From Physcomitrium patens (lineage: Eukaryota; Streptophyta; Bryopsida; Funariales; Funariaceae), in the NCBI RefSeq assembly GCF_000002425.4, contig NC_037271.1:1484974-1548973 (forward strand): a stretch of DNA of 64,000 nt, written 5' to 3'. Shown here one piece after another: positions 34,995 through 46,720 of the stretch. The stretch's first letter is position 1. Every line of letters starts with the position of its first letter. Under the pieces are notes generated by a model. The model ran no database searches, was not told where the DNA came from, and saw only the letters and a list, made by a program, of their open reading frames with translations. A program made the position numbers and the translations under genes.

Positions 34995-37238
34995 TGGTGC
35001 GCCGTAGTGCGGTGCGCTGGCGCCGTTGGGGCACGAGTCGTCTATGCAAATCCCTCCGCGGATGTGGTCGAGGTGAAGGGGACGTGGAGTCGAATCGCGG
35101 TCTCGGGGTAGGCGACTAGGGGGAGGGTGTAGAGTGGCGATGATAACAAAGTTTTGCAAGTGTGTCTAAGCAAGGCGAAGCGGGGCTTGGCAGGGTAGTT
35201 GGGCGGATAGAGAGGGGTATTTTGAGCACTGCGCGGGAGCTGAGTGCAAAGCCCTTTTGTGCCACCGTAAGACCTTGTAGCACATGATTGAGGCAACGCG
35301 GCAGCGCGGGATGTGGTGCATTGCAAAGTACATGAAGTGGATGACTTGATCCCTGTGATAATTTGATGGCTCGCTCACATTTCAGGCACGACTGTGCGTG
35401 TTTTGGTCCTCTTGTGTGCTGGATGATGAGGGTCAGAGCGATGCAGACTGACACACTAGGGGGCTGGTTCGATCACCACCAGAGGTGTGTAGTATGTTGA
35501 GGGGCTGAAATGGTGCGTGTTTTTATGATTTCTAGTTTTGTCTGCCACTTTGTTTTTGGTTCAGATGGTAAGCGGCACAGAGGTTTACTTGGAGCGGAGC
35601 GATCGGCAGATTTCAGTGTTTTGGAGGGTGTTGCTGCTCTTCGGTGATGTATCAGTTGAATGAATGGATATTCGATGTTGGATTGCGTCGGTCGGGGAGC
35701 CGCGATGTGTAACTCGGAGAATGTTTCTGTGAAGGGGATACTGGCAAAATGGATTGAAACCTGTGCATTAGTCCTTGTGAATGCAATTTCCTGTTGGATT
35801 CTTCGTAAGCAAGGCGAGATGGTCTGACCGTAGCAATGATGGGGCCTTTTCGGTAGTGCTGGTCTGCAGCATCAATACGGTATTAGTACGGCATCCTTTT
35901 ATTTGGGTACACCGACCAAGTCGCAGAATGTAGTGTGCACTCCGAGCCAGTAGACCGCTTTTACACTACTTTCTTTACAACACAATGCATTTTACAGTAT
36001 AACAATGAATGAAAGTCGTTTAAAGTTCCACCAAGATGTTCACATTGTTAGGGTCTAGTTACATTTCTCAGTTGTAGTTGTGATGGAATTATCTTCCATT
36101 AACGAGAATTGGAAGCTGATGCGGACACAAGTGAGGATGCGTCGCCTTTATATAACTAATTTCTGGTGCTTTAGACCTGGAACGTCTAACTGTATCATTT
36201 GGTATCTATACAACTATGATTACAAGCTACGGATATAGGTTGAGTGTACAAGTAATAACACGCTCATCTAATCTCAGCTGAGAGTAATCTTGTACATGAT
36301 CAGAGTCGGACGCAGTCCTCCTCCATAATATTTCCAAACTCCCACCGTACGCTTCAATCTTGCTTTTGTTTTGAAGGTGCACAATGATCCTTTATTTCTA
36401 TTCTGTTTATTCGTTTAGTTGCCTGTATTGCAAAAGAGAAAATGACTTTTAACGGCTTGTGTAGACTTACAGATGTATTTGGAACTTCAAATGCATCAAG
36501 TCTAAACTCTGTGTAATCTACTGCAATCATTGAACACTGTGATTATAGAACCACATGTGATGCCTAGGACATAGTTGGAGGTTCTGCCCAAGATTCTCTT
36601 GAGACCACCCTTCCGGCCATCAACTGCACGGTTCATCAACTCTTCTTCTGAGTCTCCACGCTTCATTGACGTATTTGAAGCTGAGTTTTTTTTTGTACAT
36701 TTGAACTTCTTGCGGATGCTCTTGCCTTACCTCTCCTTCTTGACTCAATGATAGTTGTTGCTTTCCTCCCACATATACTTACTTTAATTGATCCAATGCT
36801 CAATTCTCTTGTTAGATATCCAAATTTGCAGCAACTTTGTATACTTTGATGGATTAACAGAGCTTGGTGTCAATCGACTCAACTATCAAAGGCTCTTTTG
36901 GTAGATGCAGTAATTAGACTCTTGTAGAGTGAGTGCACAATATCACTCAGTTGTTGAAATGCTTTCTTTACTTGTTTCTTTCTTACTCTAAAGCAAAATC
37001 TGACATTAGATCCCTATTCTATGTAGAGCTCATGTGATTGTATTGGCAACTTTCAAATATTGAGGGACTTACTCTTGGGATGATGACTATGGAAGTTGGA
37101 GCAATGATTCTACAAAAGTTGTCACACGAAGAAATTCTTTTGTAGACACAATGGCAACTTGGAAAGAGGTTAATTACTACCACTCTTATTCTATAGGTGA
37201 TTAGATTGCTTGATACAACTTAGACAAAAAATTAAAAA
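34995..37238. other. 3' flank of the left NIN-like gene
   Basis: The GC content falls stepwise from the stop codon. The first 600-700 bp are probably 3' UTR, though I see no canonical AATAAA there. The rest has no supported gene. The minus-strand frames at 35042-35454 have no recognisable domain. The whole stretch is duplicated in inverted form at 40003-42246. Confidence 0.5.
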
Positions 37239-37805
37239 TTAATAGTTGACATTTTCTAATATATCATTTATAGATACTACACTCATGCCTTTTCTAAATT
37301 TCATAAACAACATTTTGTGTAGAGATTTTGTAAATATATTTTCTATTAATTCCTTAATTGAAATATAATTCAATGTTACCTCTTTTCTTTCAACTTATTC
37401 ATGCATGAAGTAGTAATATTGTTTGATGTGTTTTATCTTGTTGTAGAACATATCATTTTTTGCCATCTTGATTGCACTAATGTTGTCACACATGATCATT
37501 GTTGGTTCTTTTTGTTTTGCTCTTAGATCTCATAGTAACTTTAGTAACCATGCTTCTTTTGTTGCTCCATTGGATAGTACCATATACTTTGATTCAATTG
37601 ACAACCTTGCCATATATTCTTGCTTCTTGGACTTATATGTTGTTGATCTAGATCCTAACATAATAACATATCCAATATTAAATTTTCATTTGTCAAGGTA
37701 CAAGTTGTGGTCAATATTTATAAATCCTAGTATCTTATTGTTATCTCTTTATTTGTACCATATTCCAAATTCTTGTATTTATCTTAGGTATTTGACAAAT
37801 TTCAT
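37239..37805 (-). pseudogene. Ty1/copia RNase H fragment, left arm
   Basis: Reverse complement of 39436-40002. One colinear frame with several stops reads like the 3' end of copia pol: GYVIMLGSRSTTYKSKKQEY, SIESKYMVLSNGATKEAWLL, MIMCDNISAIKMAKND, KHIKQYYYFMHE and ENIFTKSLHKM. No RT or integrase precedes it and no LTR is evident, so it is a truncated relic. The open frame on the opposite strand (37468-37815) is its shadow. Confidence 0.8.
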
Positions 37806-38247
37806 GGTAGATTAGGATTTGTCTAGGATTTAGGATTTTATTAAGATTTTATTAGAGTTTGACCTAGAATTTGGTTAAGGTTCAAGTAGGATTTTAATTG
37901 GGGTTTGATCTAAGGTTTGGTTAAGATTTAATTAGGATTCAAATTAAAGTTATGTTAGGATTTTTATTTTTAATATTTTTTTGATTTATTTTAAAGGTTT
38001 ATATTTATATTTATTTAAGATTTTTTGTTAGTTTTTTAAAAAATTAAATCATGACTTCTTTTTATTTCTTTTGAGACTTCTTTTAAATTTATTTTGATAG
38101 GTTGAAGTTTGATTGGATTTATTAGAGATTACTTGAAGTTTATTTAAGGCTCTATTAAACTTGATAGAATTATTGTTGTATTTTTACTTACCTTCAATAA
38201 TTAGGTGCCTAATGCATTCTCAAGGAAGAATAAATACTATACGACAA
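37806..38247. other. Degenerate TAGGATTT-rich low-complexity tract
   Basis: About 160 bp (37812-37970) of loosely repeated words such as TAGGATTT, AAGATTTTATTAG and TTTGGTTAAGG, then AT-rich DNA up to the end of the palindrome arm. Mirrored at 38994-39435. No gene. Confidence 0.5.
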
Positions 38248-38255
38248 CGTATTTA

Positions 38256-38793
38256 TGTCATAGACATACATATTTATTTCAATAATTACCTATATGATTA
38301 AGTAGAAGTAAGTAAAAATAGATTAATTTTGTAATGTCTTCTAGAAAAGCTTCTTAGAAGCTTCATAGATGCAGTTTTGACTATATACGTCTTTATTATT
38401 GATTGATAAGTTAGAAACTTGTTCAACAAGTTAACCACATATTACACGTGTTGGTAGCTTTTGAAACAAGCTAATAGTATGGTGCACTTATAGAATTCTT
38501 GCCTTGCATGTAAAGATAAATGTCTTGTAAAGTCAACAAGTGTTGGAAGTCTTATAGAATATTACTAAGTAGCTTCTAGTTAGATAGTATATAAGAAGGC
38601 AAGAGTGAAGCCTTCTTCATTCTTATCAATGTCTTTCTAGTCCTTAGTTTTATTTTAAGACTTTCTTGTTTTCTTGTCTTTGGCAATAATCATTCTAATT
38701 CAATATATTACTATCTATGAGTGACTTTCTAATCTTTTCGAATGACACAAGAGTGTACTGAATTTTCTTTCTTCAAAATTCACGTCCTTGATA
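38256..38793 (+). repeat. Solo LTR of the A family in the palindrome spacer
   Basis: The spacer (38248-38993) is the only unpaired part of the palindrome. Its first 538 bp read TGTCAT ... GTCCTTGATA and match the A1/A2 LTR read on the element strand: AAGTAGAAGTAAGTAAAAATAG, GAAGCTTCATAG, ACAAGTTAACCAC, AGTCAACAAGTG, TTAGATAGTATATAAGAAGG, TCTTTGGCAATA. No primer-binding site or polypurine tract adjoins it and flanking pentamers do not match, so it looks like a solo or truncated LTR. The other 200 bp of the spacer are unassigned AT-rich sequence. Confidence 0.8.
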
Positions 38794-39435
38794 TAATCTT
38801 TGTTCAATACCTAGTAAGAAAGATCTAAATACTTACACAAAGTAATAAAAAGAAATATATTAATAGATCCTACATATTATAGATGCCTTGTAGGAAAATT
38901 AAGGCTCATCATTAGAGTAAGTAGCCCATGCTTAGCATATCTTATAGGTATAACAAGCAAGTTTCTAGTAAAATGACAAGCTCCACACTTACATTGTCGT
39001 ATAGTATTTATTCTTCCTTGAGAATGCATTAGGCACCTAATTATTGAAGGTAAGTAAAAATACAACAATAATTCTATCAAGTTTAATAGAGCCTTAAATA
39101 AACTTCAAGTAATCTCTAATAAATCCAATCAAACTTCAACCTATCAAAATAAATTTAAAAGAAGTCTCAAAAGAAATAAAAAGAAGTCATGATTTAATTT
39201 TTTAAAAAACTAACAAAAAATCTTAAATAAATATAAATATAAACCTTTAAAATAAATCAAAAAAATATTAAAAATAAAAATCCTAACATAACTTTAATTT
39301 GAATCCTAATTAAATCTTAACCAAACCTTAGATCAAACCCCAATTAAAATCCTACTTGAACCTTAACCAAATTCTAGGTCAAACTCTAATAAAATCTTAA
39401 TAAAATCCTAAATCCTAGACAAATCCTAATCTACC

Positions 39436-40002
39436 ATGAAATTTGTCAAATACCTAAGATAAATACAAGAATTTGGAATATGGTACAAATAAAGAGATAA
39501 CAATAAGATACTAGGATTTATAAATATTGACCACAACTTGTACCTTGACAAATGAAAATTTAATATTGGATATGTTATTATGTTAGGATCTAGATCAACA
39601 ACATATAAGTCCAAGAAGCAAGAATATATGGCAAGGTTGTCAATTGAATCAAAGTATATGGTACTATCCAATGGAGCAACAAAAGAAGCATGGTTACTAA
39701 AGTTACTATGAGATCTAAGAGCAAAACAAAAAGAACCAACAATGATCATGTGTGACAACATTAGTGCAATCAAGATGGCAAAAAATGATATGTTCTACAA
39801 CAAGATAAAACACATCAAACAATATTACTACTTCATGCATGAATAAGTTGAAAGAAAAGAGGTAACATTGAATTATATTTCAATTAAGGAATTAATAGAA
39901 AATATATTTACAAAATCTCTACACAAAATGTTGTTTATGAAATTTAGAAAAGGCATGAGTGTAGTATCTATAAATGATATATTAGAAAATGTCAACTATT
40001 AA
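39436..40002 (+). pseudogene. Ty1/copia RNase H fragment, right arm
   Basis: 189 codons in one frame with about five stops. Motifs in order: YKSKKQEYMARLSIESKYMV, NGATKEAWLLKLL, TMIMCDNISAIKMAKND, KIKHIKQYYYFMH, TLNYISIKELIENIFTKSL. This is the standard RNase H tail of copia polyproteins. It is the mirror of 37239-37805, so the fragment was present before the inverted duplication. Confidence 0.82.
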
Positions 40003-42246
40003 TTTTTAATTTTTTGTCTAAGTTGTATCAAGCAATCTAATCACCTATAGAATAAGAGTGGTAGTAATTAACCTCTTTCCAAGTTGCCATTGTGTCTACA
40101 AAAGAATTTCTTCGTGTGACAACTTTTGTAGAATCATTGCTCCAACTTCCATAGTCATCATCCCAAGAGTAAGTCCCTCAATATTTGAAAGTTGCCAATA
40201 CAATCACATGAGCTCTACATAGAATAGGGATCTAATGTCAGATTTTGCTTTAGAGTAAGAAAGAAACAAGTAAAGAAAGCATTTCAACAACTGAGTGATA
40301 TTGTGCACTCACTCTACAAGAGTCTAATTACTGCATCTACCAAAAGAGCCTTTGATAGTTGAGTCGATTGACACCAAGCTCTGTTAATCCATCAAAGTAT
40401 ACAAAGTTGCTGCAAATTTGGATATCTAACAAGAGAATTGAGCATTGGATCAATTAAAGTAAGTATATGTGGGAGGAAAGCAACAACTATCATTGAGTCA
40501 AGAAGGAGAGGTAAGGCAAGAGCATCCGCAAGAAGTTCAAATGTACAAAAAAAAACTCAGCTTCAAATACGTCAATGAAGCGTGGAGACTCAGAAGAAGA
40601 GTTGATGAACCGTGCAGTTGATGGCCGGAAGGGTGGTCTCAAGAGAATCTTGGGCAGAACCTCCAACTATGTCCTAGGCATCACATGTGGTTCTATAATC
40701 ACAGTGTTCAATGATTGCAGTAGATTACACAGAGTTTAGACTTGATGCATTTGAAGTTCCAAATACATCTGTAAGTCTACACAAGCCGTTAAAAGTCATT
40801 TTCTCTTTTGCAATACAGGCAACTAAACGAATAAACAGAATAGAAATAAAGGATCATTGTGCACCTTCAAAACAAAAGCAAGATTGAAGCGTACGGTGGG
40901 AGTTTGGAAATATTATGGAGGAGGACTGCGTCCGACTCTGATCATGTACAAGATTACTCTCAGCTGAGATTAGATGAGCGTGTTATTACTTGTACACTCA
41001 ACCTATATCCGTAGCTTGTAATCATAGTTGTATAGATACCAAATGATACAGTTAGACGTTCCAGGTCTAAAGCACCAGAAATTAGTTATATAAAGGCGAC
41101 GCATCCTCACTTGTGTCCGCATCAGCTTCCAATTCTCGTTAATGGAAGATAATTCCATCACAACTACAACTGAGAAATGTAACTAGACCCTAACAATGTG
41201 AACATCTTGGTGGAACTTTAAACGACTTTCATTCATTGTTATACTGTAAAATGCATTGTGTTGTAAAGAAAGTAGTGTAAAAGCGGTCTACTGGCTCGGA
41301 GTGCACACTACATTCTGCGACTTGGTCGGTGTACCCAAATAAAAGGATGCCGTACTAATACCGTATTGATGCTGCAGACCAGCACTACCGAAAAGGCCCC
41401 ATCATTGCTACGGTCAGACCATCTCGCCTTGCTTACGAAGAATCCAACAGGAAATTGCATTCACAAGGACTAATGCACAGGTTTCAATCCATTTTGCCAG
41501 TATCCCCTTCACAGAAACATTCTCCGAGTTACACATCGCGGCTCCCCGACCGACGCAATCCAACATCGAATATCCATTCATTCAACTGATACATCACCGA
41601 AGAGCAGCAACACCCTCCAAAACACTGAAATCTGCCGATCGCTCCGCTCCAAGTAAACCTCTGTGCCGCTTACCATCTGAACCAAAAACAAAGTGGCAGA
41701 CAAAACTAGAAATCATAAAAACACGCACCATTTCAGCCCCTCAACATACTACACACCTCTGGTGGTGATCGAACCAGCCCCCTAGTGTGTCAGTCTGCAT
41801 CGCTCTGACCCTCATCATCCAGCACACAAGAGGACCAAAACACGCACAGTCGTGCCTGAAATGTGAGCGAGCCATCAAATTATCACAGGGATCAAGTCAT
41901 CCACTTCATGTACTTTGCAATGCACCACATCCCGCGCTGCCGCGTTGCCTCAATCATGTGCTACAAGGTCTTACGGTGGCACAAAAGGGCTTTGCACTCA
42001 GCTCCCGCGCAGTGCTCAAAATACCCCTCTCTATCCGCCCAACTACCCTGCCAAGCCCCGCTTCGCCTTGCTTAGACACACTTGCAAAACTTTGTTATCA
42101 TCGCCACTCTACACCCTCCCCCTAGTCGCCTACCCCGAGACCGCGATTCGACTCCACGTCCCCTTCACCTCGACCACATCCGCGGAGGGATTTGCATAGA
42201 CGACTCGTGCCCCAACGGCGCCAGCGCACCGCACTACGGCGCACCA
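40003..42246. other. 3' flank of the right NIN-like gene
   Basis: Mirror of 34995-37238. Includes the probable 3' UTR (high coordinates, next to 42247) and unassigned DNA. A short plus-strand frame near 40560-40740 (MKRGDSEEELMNRAVDGRKG onward, 53 codons) has no recognised family and I do not call it a gene. Confidence 0.5.
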
Positions 42247-45200
42247 TCACAACATGCTGTTGCAGACCATCAGCTTGATGGCGTGCCTCCCCGACACGCG
42301 CATCAGATCGATACTCTCCTGCAGGTCCGCGTCGCACGCCAGCAGCATCCATTCCTCGTCGTCGTCCAAATACTTCAGGCTGAACTTCTGCCCCACCAGC
42401 TTCAGCCTTCGCCTCACCTCCTCCTTCAGCTCCACGAACGACCCGTTCCGCGAAAACTTCACGCGCACCGTGTCCAGCCCGTGCGTCACCTTCACCGTGA
42501 TCGCCGCGCCGTCCTCCTGCCCCGCCCACGCCTTCTTGTTCGACGTGCCGTTCACCCCCGTCGACGGCGAGCTGCAATCGCTCGCCGGCGACGACCCGAA
42601 CCCTGGAGACTCCAGCCCGCACCCAGTCACCTCCTCCTCGCCGTCGTTCGCACGATTGCACGACGACACCGGGTCCTCCGAAAAACCATGCGACCCGTGC
42701 TGATCCCCTCCCTTCAGCGCCGCCAGCGCCCCGCCTCCGCCGTGCACCCGGGACTCGTTCCATCCCCGCGGCGTCGCGCCCCTCACCAAATCCGACACCC
42801 TCCCCGCACCACCCCTTCCCGGCACCGGCTGCTCTCCTGACCTGCCCAGAGGAGAAGCCTGCTGCCCTTTCCCCGCGCCGCTCCCTTTGCCTGCGTTTCC
42901 CACGCCCTGAAAAGCAGTGCCTACGCTGCGCTTGCCCCCGTCATCGCCCCTGTCCGCGTCCCCGCCTGTTAACATGCTTCCCGACGCCAACGGACTCATC
43001 CCTGGACAATAATGCCCGCCGTTCGACCCGTACCCCGCCTTCACATTGGGGTTGCTTCCGCCGCTGCTCGTCGAGTTGCCGTCGTTGCTCCTGCACATGT
43101 CGCCATTGTCCACCTGCGCTCTCCCCTGCCCATCATCACCGTTGCTCCCGTCCAACACCTTCTCCTCCAGCGACGAAACGACTTTGTCGTNNNNNNNNNN
43201 NNNNNNNNNNNNNNNNNNNNNNNNNNNNNNNNNNNNNNNNNNNNNNNNNNNNNNNNNNNNNNNNNNNNNNNNNNNNNNNNNNNNNNNNNNGCCCAACATA
43301 ATTGCCATCCATTCCAACTGCCTCACATACACACCGCTGCCTACTGCTCGTTTACGGCTCCCCCCTCACACCTATTGTTCCCAGTCGCCATATCCCGAGC
43401 GCGCCGACCTACCTACACAGTCAACAGCACTACGCCATGCACGCGCCCGCCCTCCCCCCCTCCCCATCCCCTCCCCTCTCACCCAATGCCGCTTACCACC
43501 GATGCTCTTCGCCGCGTCCTTCAAGCTCCCCGCGAAGTACTGCTGCAGCACGTTCAGCCCTATCGTCTTCTCCGTCGTGCCCCGCCTCCTCTCAAACCTC
43601 CGTCGATGACTCGCCACGTCCTGCCCCAGGCCCGGGCACCCGAACCCTCCCATGCCCAGCCCCTGCTCCACAGGCAGCTGCTCCGAGTGGTACCCGGGGT
43701 ACACATGCGACTCTGGAATGCGAAGCCCGTCGTCGCGCCCTCGTCCTAGCAACACTCCGTGAGAAAACTGCTGCAATGCAGAACGCTGCGGCACGAACCG
43801 CGCTGCTTGCTGCACGCCGTGCTGCTGCTGCATCACCTGCGAAAACGCCGGGCTCGTCTCCTCGCCATTCACCCCGCCACCGTGCCTGTTGAAACCGCCA
43901 CGCCATGCCAGAAAGTCCTCCTTGTTGCACACCTCCTTCGCCTCCAACTTCACCGCCTTGGCCTGCATCTCGATGCTCTCCGCCATCGCCACTCTCCGCT
44001 CCTCCTCCAACTCCCTCTCGCTCAGAGTCCGCAGACTCTGACAGATGCGTTGCATTGTGATCGACAGCGAGTTCAGCATCTGCTGCTGCTTCTCGCTCTC
44101 CACGCAATCCATCGGAAGGAAGAACTCCAGAATGAAGTCCTCGTCCCCGGTGTGCACGCTCCGCAGCCGAATCGCCACGGCCGACACCAGCCCGAACAAC
44201 TTCGCGTAATGCCCCAGCGGATACTCATCCTTGCTGAAGCTCTTCACGTCCGAGTCGAAAACCGGCAGATTCGTCAGCATCGCCTTCCCGGGCACTCCCT
44301 GCCCCTTCTCCAACGCATGTTCCAGACACGCCCGTCGAAACCCCCACATGCGTGCCTCCCCAACATAACACGGACCATCTCCGTCGACTATCCGTAGCAC
44401 GACCTTCCTCACACCACGCCCTCCGTTCACCTGCACCGCGTTGTGGCTCTGCGCCTTCGCGTCGCCCCTACCGCCATACCTGTACGTGGGAACCCACGTC
44501 TGCGCCAGGGGCAGCTTGTGCGCCTCGCACACGCCTTTCAGCACCTCCGCTATCTCCGCCAGCGCGGCTTGCCTACCCCACGACGACCTCTGCATCGCAC
44601 CACCAACACCCACCCTACTCTCCTCAGCGTCGTCAACATCATCCACCCCTACGACTCCTCCCTCCGCTCTACACCTCCTGCCACACACGCCTCACCGCCC
44701 CCGATGCCTAATCTACTACACGGAAAACCAACCATGGCAACTGGGACGCGCGCGTCAATTGCCACCTCCCTACACTACCAGCTTCCCCGAACGACACCAC
44801 CATGCACGCTCCCAATGCGCAACCATCCAGCGCGCTGCGTCTCTAACATTACGAATTTGCACACACCGCGAGGCACCAGAAACATGAAAGCAGCACACTC
44901 AAAATCATCATAGTCACACACACACGCGCATCGCATTGCGATCGAGCCGTGCGTACCTCTAGCGGCGGAGTCTCCAAGCCAACCGGACATGTCAAATTCA
45001 CAGCCTGCACTCAGCACCACAACCTGCCGCCTTAGACCGTCATCCCCCACTCACCCAACGCACTGGACGCTCTAACCGCGTACCAAGTGCCCATCAACAC
45101 CCTCCTTCACCAAATCCCGTGAACTTGCACAGAAACAAACAACTCTGGAAACCCATCCCCGCTGCTCTACAGCACCTTCCATCTCCTAGCTGCCTGGCTG

Positions 45201-46529
45201 GCTAGCTACACACCATTCCCCAGCCTCGCCACGTCAATGTCGCTGCTCGCAACCATCACTCCACCACGATGCAAAACCTACCTGCAGAGCTCGAGCAATG
45301 ATGTCCACATCAGGACCATACTGGATCTTCTCAGCGCGACCAACCAGCTCGATTACAGCCACGCACTGGCGACTCACGGGGTCAAGCACTGGAACCGCCA
45401 GAGACCCCCGTATGTCGCACCTCTGCGCCTCCTTCACACGCAGGTACTCCTGGCTACTGTAATACTGCACGTTCGGCGTCCACTCCGCCTGCTGTCCCGT
45501 GAACACGCGCCCCGGCAGCTCCAAAACCTTCCCCTCCGCCCTCTCCGCTGGAAATTCGTACCCCTCCGTCATGTTCCTGTACAGCCACAGCTGCTCGTTG
45601 TTCGGCTCCACCACGAACGGCTGCTCCCGCGTCAGCAAACACTTCCGGCTCCCTTGCACCACCGGCATCCATACCTGCACCAGCACGTCCTCCAGCGACT
45701 GCCCTATCAGCCGAAGTGCCTCCATCATTCGATCGCGCAGCGGCAGTGGCAGCTCCGCCGCAATTCGGGGCCTCCGCACGCCCGCCTCCAGATTGCCGCT
45801 GCTCACGGGGTTGCCCTCCACCGTCGACACCGACGACTTGTCGTCTTCTTTGTCCACCACGCCGCCCTCGCCGATCTCCACCTTCCCGTTCCTACCATCT
45901 ACGCCCCCTCTGGAATCTCCCATGCCCCTGCCATCCCTCGCCACCACTCCGGCCAGCCCCTGATTGCCCAGCAGCATGTGCGCGGCCTCGCTCAGGCTAG
46001 GGCTGCTCAAACTCCGACCCCCGACCGCCGCGCTGTAGCTGCTCATTCCGGACACCACAGCGCTGGACATGGCCAACGACGATTGCGACGAGCTCGCACC
46101 TGGGATGGATTGCTGCTGGGACGACTCCAGAGCTTGCTGCAGCATCAGCTCCTGCTGGAACGCCTGCACGCTGGCCGCCAGGCTACCATTCGCGTACGAG
46201 AACGCTTGCAACGATGCCAACGCGGGCACCGGGCCTGCGAACACGCCGCCGTGGGACGACGCCGGGAGCGCCAAATACCCCCCGTAATCGCCATAGTTGC
46301 CCTCCGCCCACGACTCGCCCAGCAATTGCTCGTGCAACGGCTCCAGCTCCATCAGATCCGTCAACACCGCCTCGTCCATCACGAACTTGGACTCCCCCGC
46401 GCTACCTCCTAACCCTGCCAGCACCCCCATCGCCTGCGAGACCACCTGCTGCTGCTGACCATGGCCCCCGAACTCCGTCGTCGGCCTCCACCGCGGCACG
46501 CAAGCACGGCTCGCCTGCGGCAGCTCCAT
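42247..46529 (-). CDS. NIN-like protein (NLP), right copy, interrupted by assembly gap
   Basis: Inverted duplicate of the left gene. Exon 1 is 46529-45282, exon 2 about 44589-43497, and the visible part of exon 3 is 43190-42247. The acceptor of intron 2 and the first ~425 nt of exon 3, encoding [11 protein letters not shown] through RWPSRK and the following Ala/Ser-rich linker, fall in the N run at 43191-43290, so only the first half of RWP-RK is visible. The GAF-like region and PB1 are intact and the frame is open on both sides. Three amino-acid differences, all caused by G-to-A changes, lie within 20 codons of the gap (DKVV, LEEKV and LDGS versus DRVV, LEGKV and LGGS). Whether this is a working gene, a paralogue or an assembly duplicate cannot be settled here. 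Confidence 0.75.
43191..43290. other. 100-N assembly gap
   Basis: A run of exactly 100 N, the conventional length for a gap of unknown size. By pairing with the left arm, 550 bp (left 33501-34050) are missing here: most of the second half of intron 2 and the 5' part of exon 3. Confidence 0.98.
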
Positions 46530-46720
46530 GTCCACCCCGACGGCCCCTAACACTCTCCAGGGCGCACTACGACTCCCCCTCCGCCATTCTCATCGACGAC
46601 AGCACACCCACAATGACCACCACCACTACGCGCCTCCCCCTTCACCTCCACCAGCAGCACTTTTACAACACGACGACGCCTTCGTCGACGCCCCCTATCC
46701 CACACGGTTCTGCCGTTGTC

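Larger units (their letters stand above)
30070..38247 (+). repeat. Left arm of an approximately 8.2-kb palindrome
   Basis: From 30070 to 38247 the sequence recurs as reverse complement at 38994-46720. Paired coordinates sum to 77241 inside the right-arm gap and to 76790 outside it. The arm contains the complete NIN-like gene, its 3' flank and a Ty1/copia fragment. The match stops at CGACAA|C versus T on the spacer side, and beside the GGCGAG repeat on the outer side. Confidence 0.95.
38994..46720 (-). repeat. Right arm of the palindrome
   Basis: Inverted copy of 30070-38247. Differences I can see are: 550 bp of left sequence (33501-34050) replaced by 100 N; one base missing in intron 2 (GGG at 33401-33403 versus GG); four G-to-A changes (gene sense) within 50 bp of the gap; and one G-to-A near the outer end (left 30082). 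Exon 1 and exon 2 translations are identical to the left copy. Confidence 0.95.

Noticed and set aside
37468-37815. 115-codon plus-strand frame, mirrored at 39426-39773
   Set aside because: It is the opposite strand of the copia RNase H relic, whose frame carries the real motifs.
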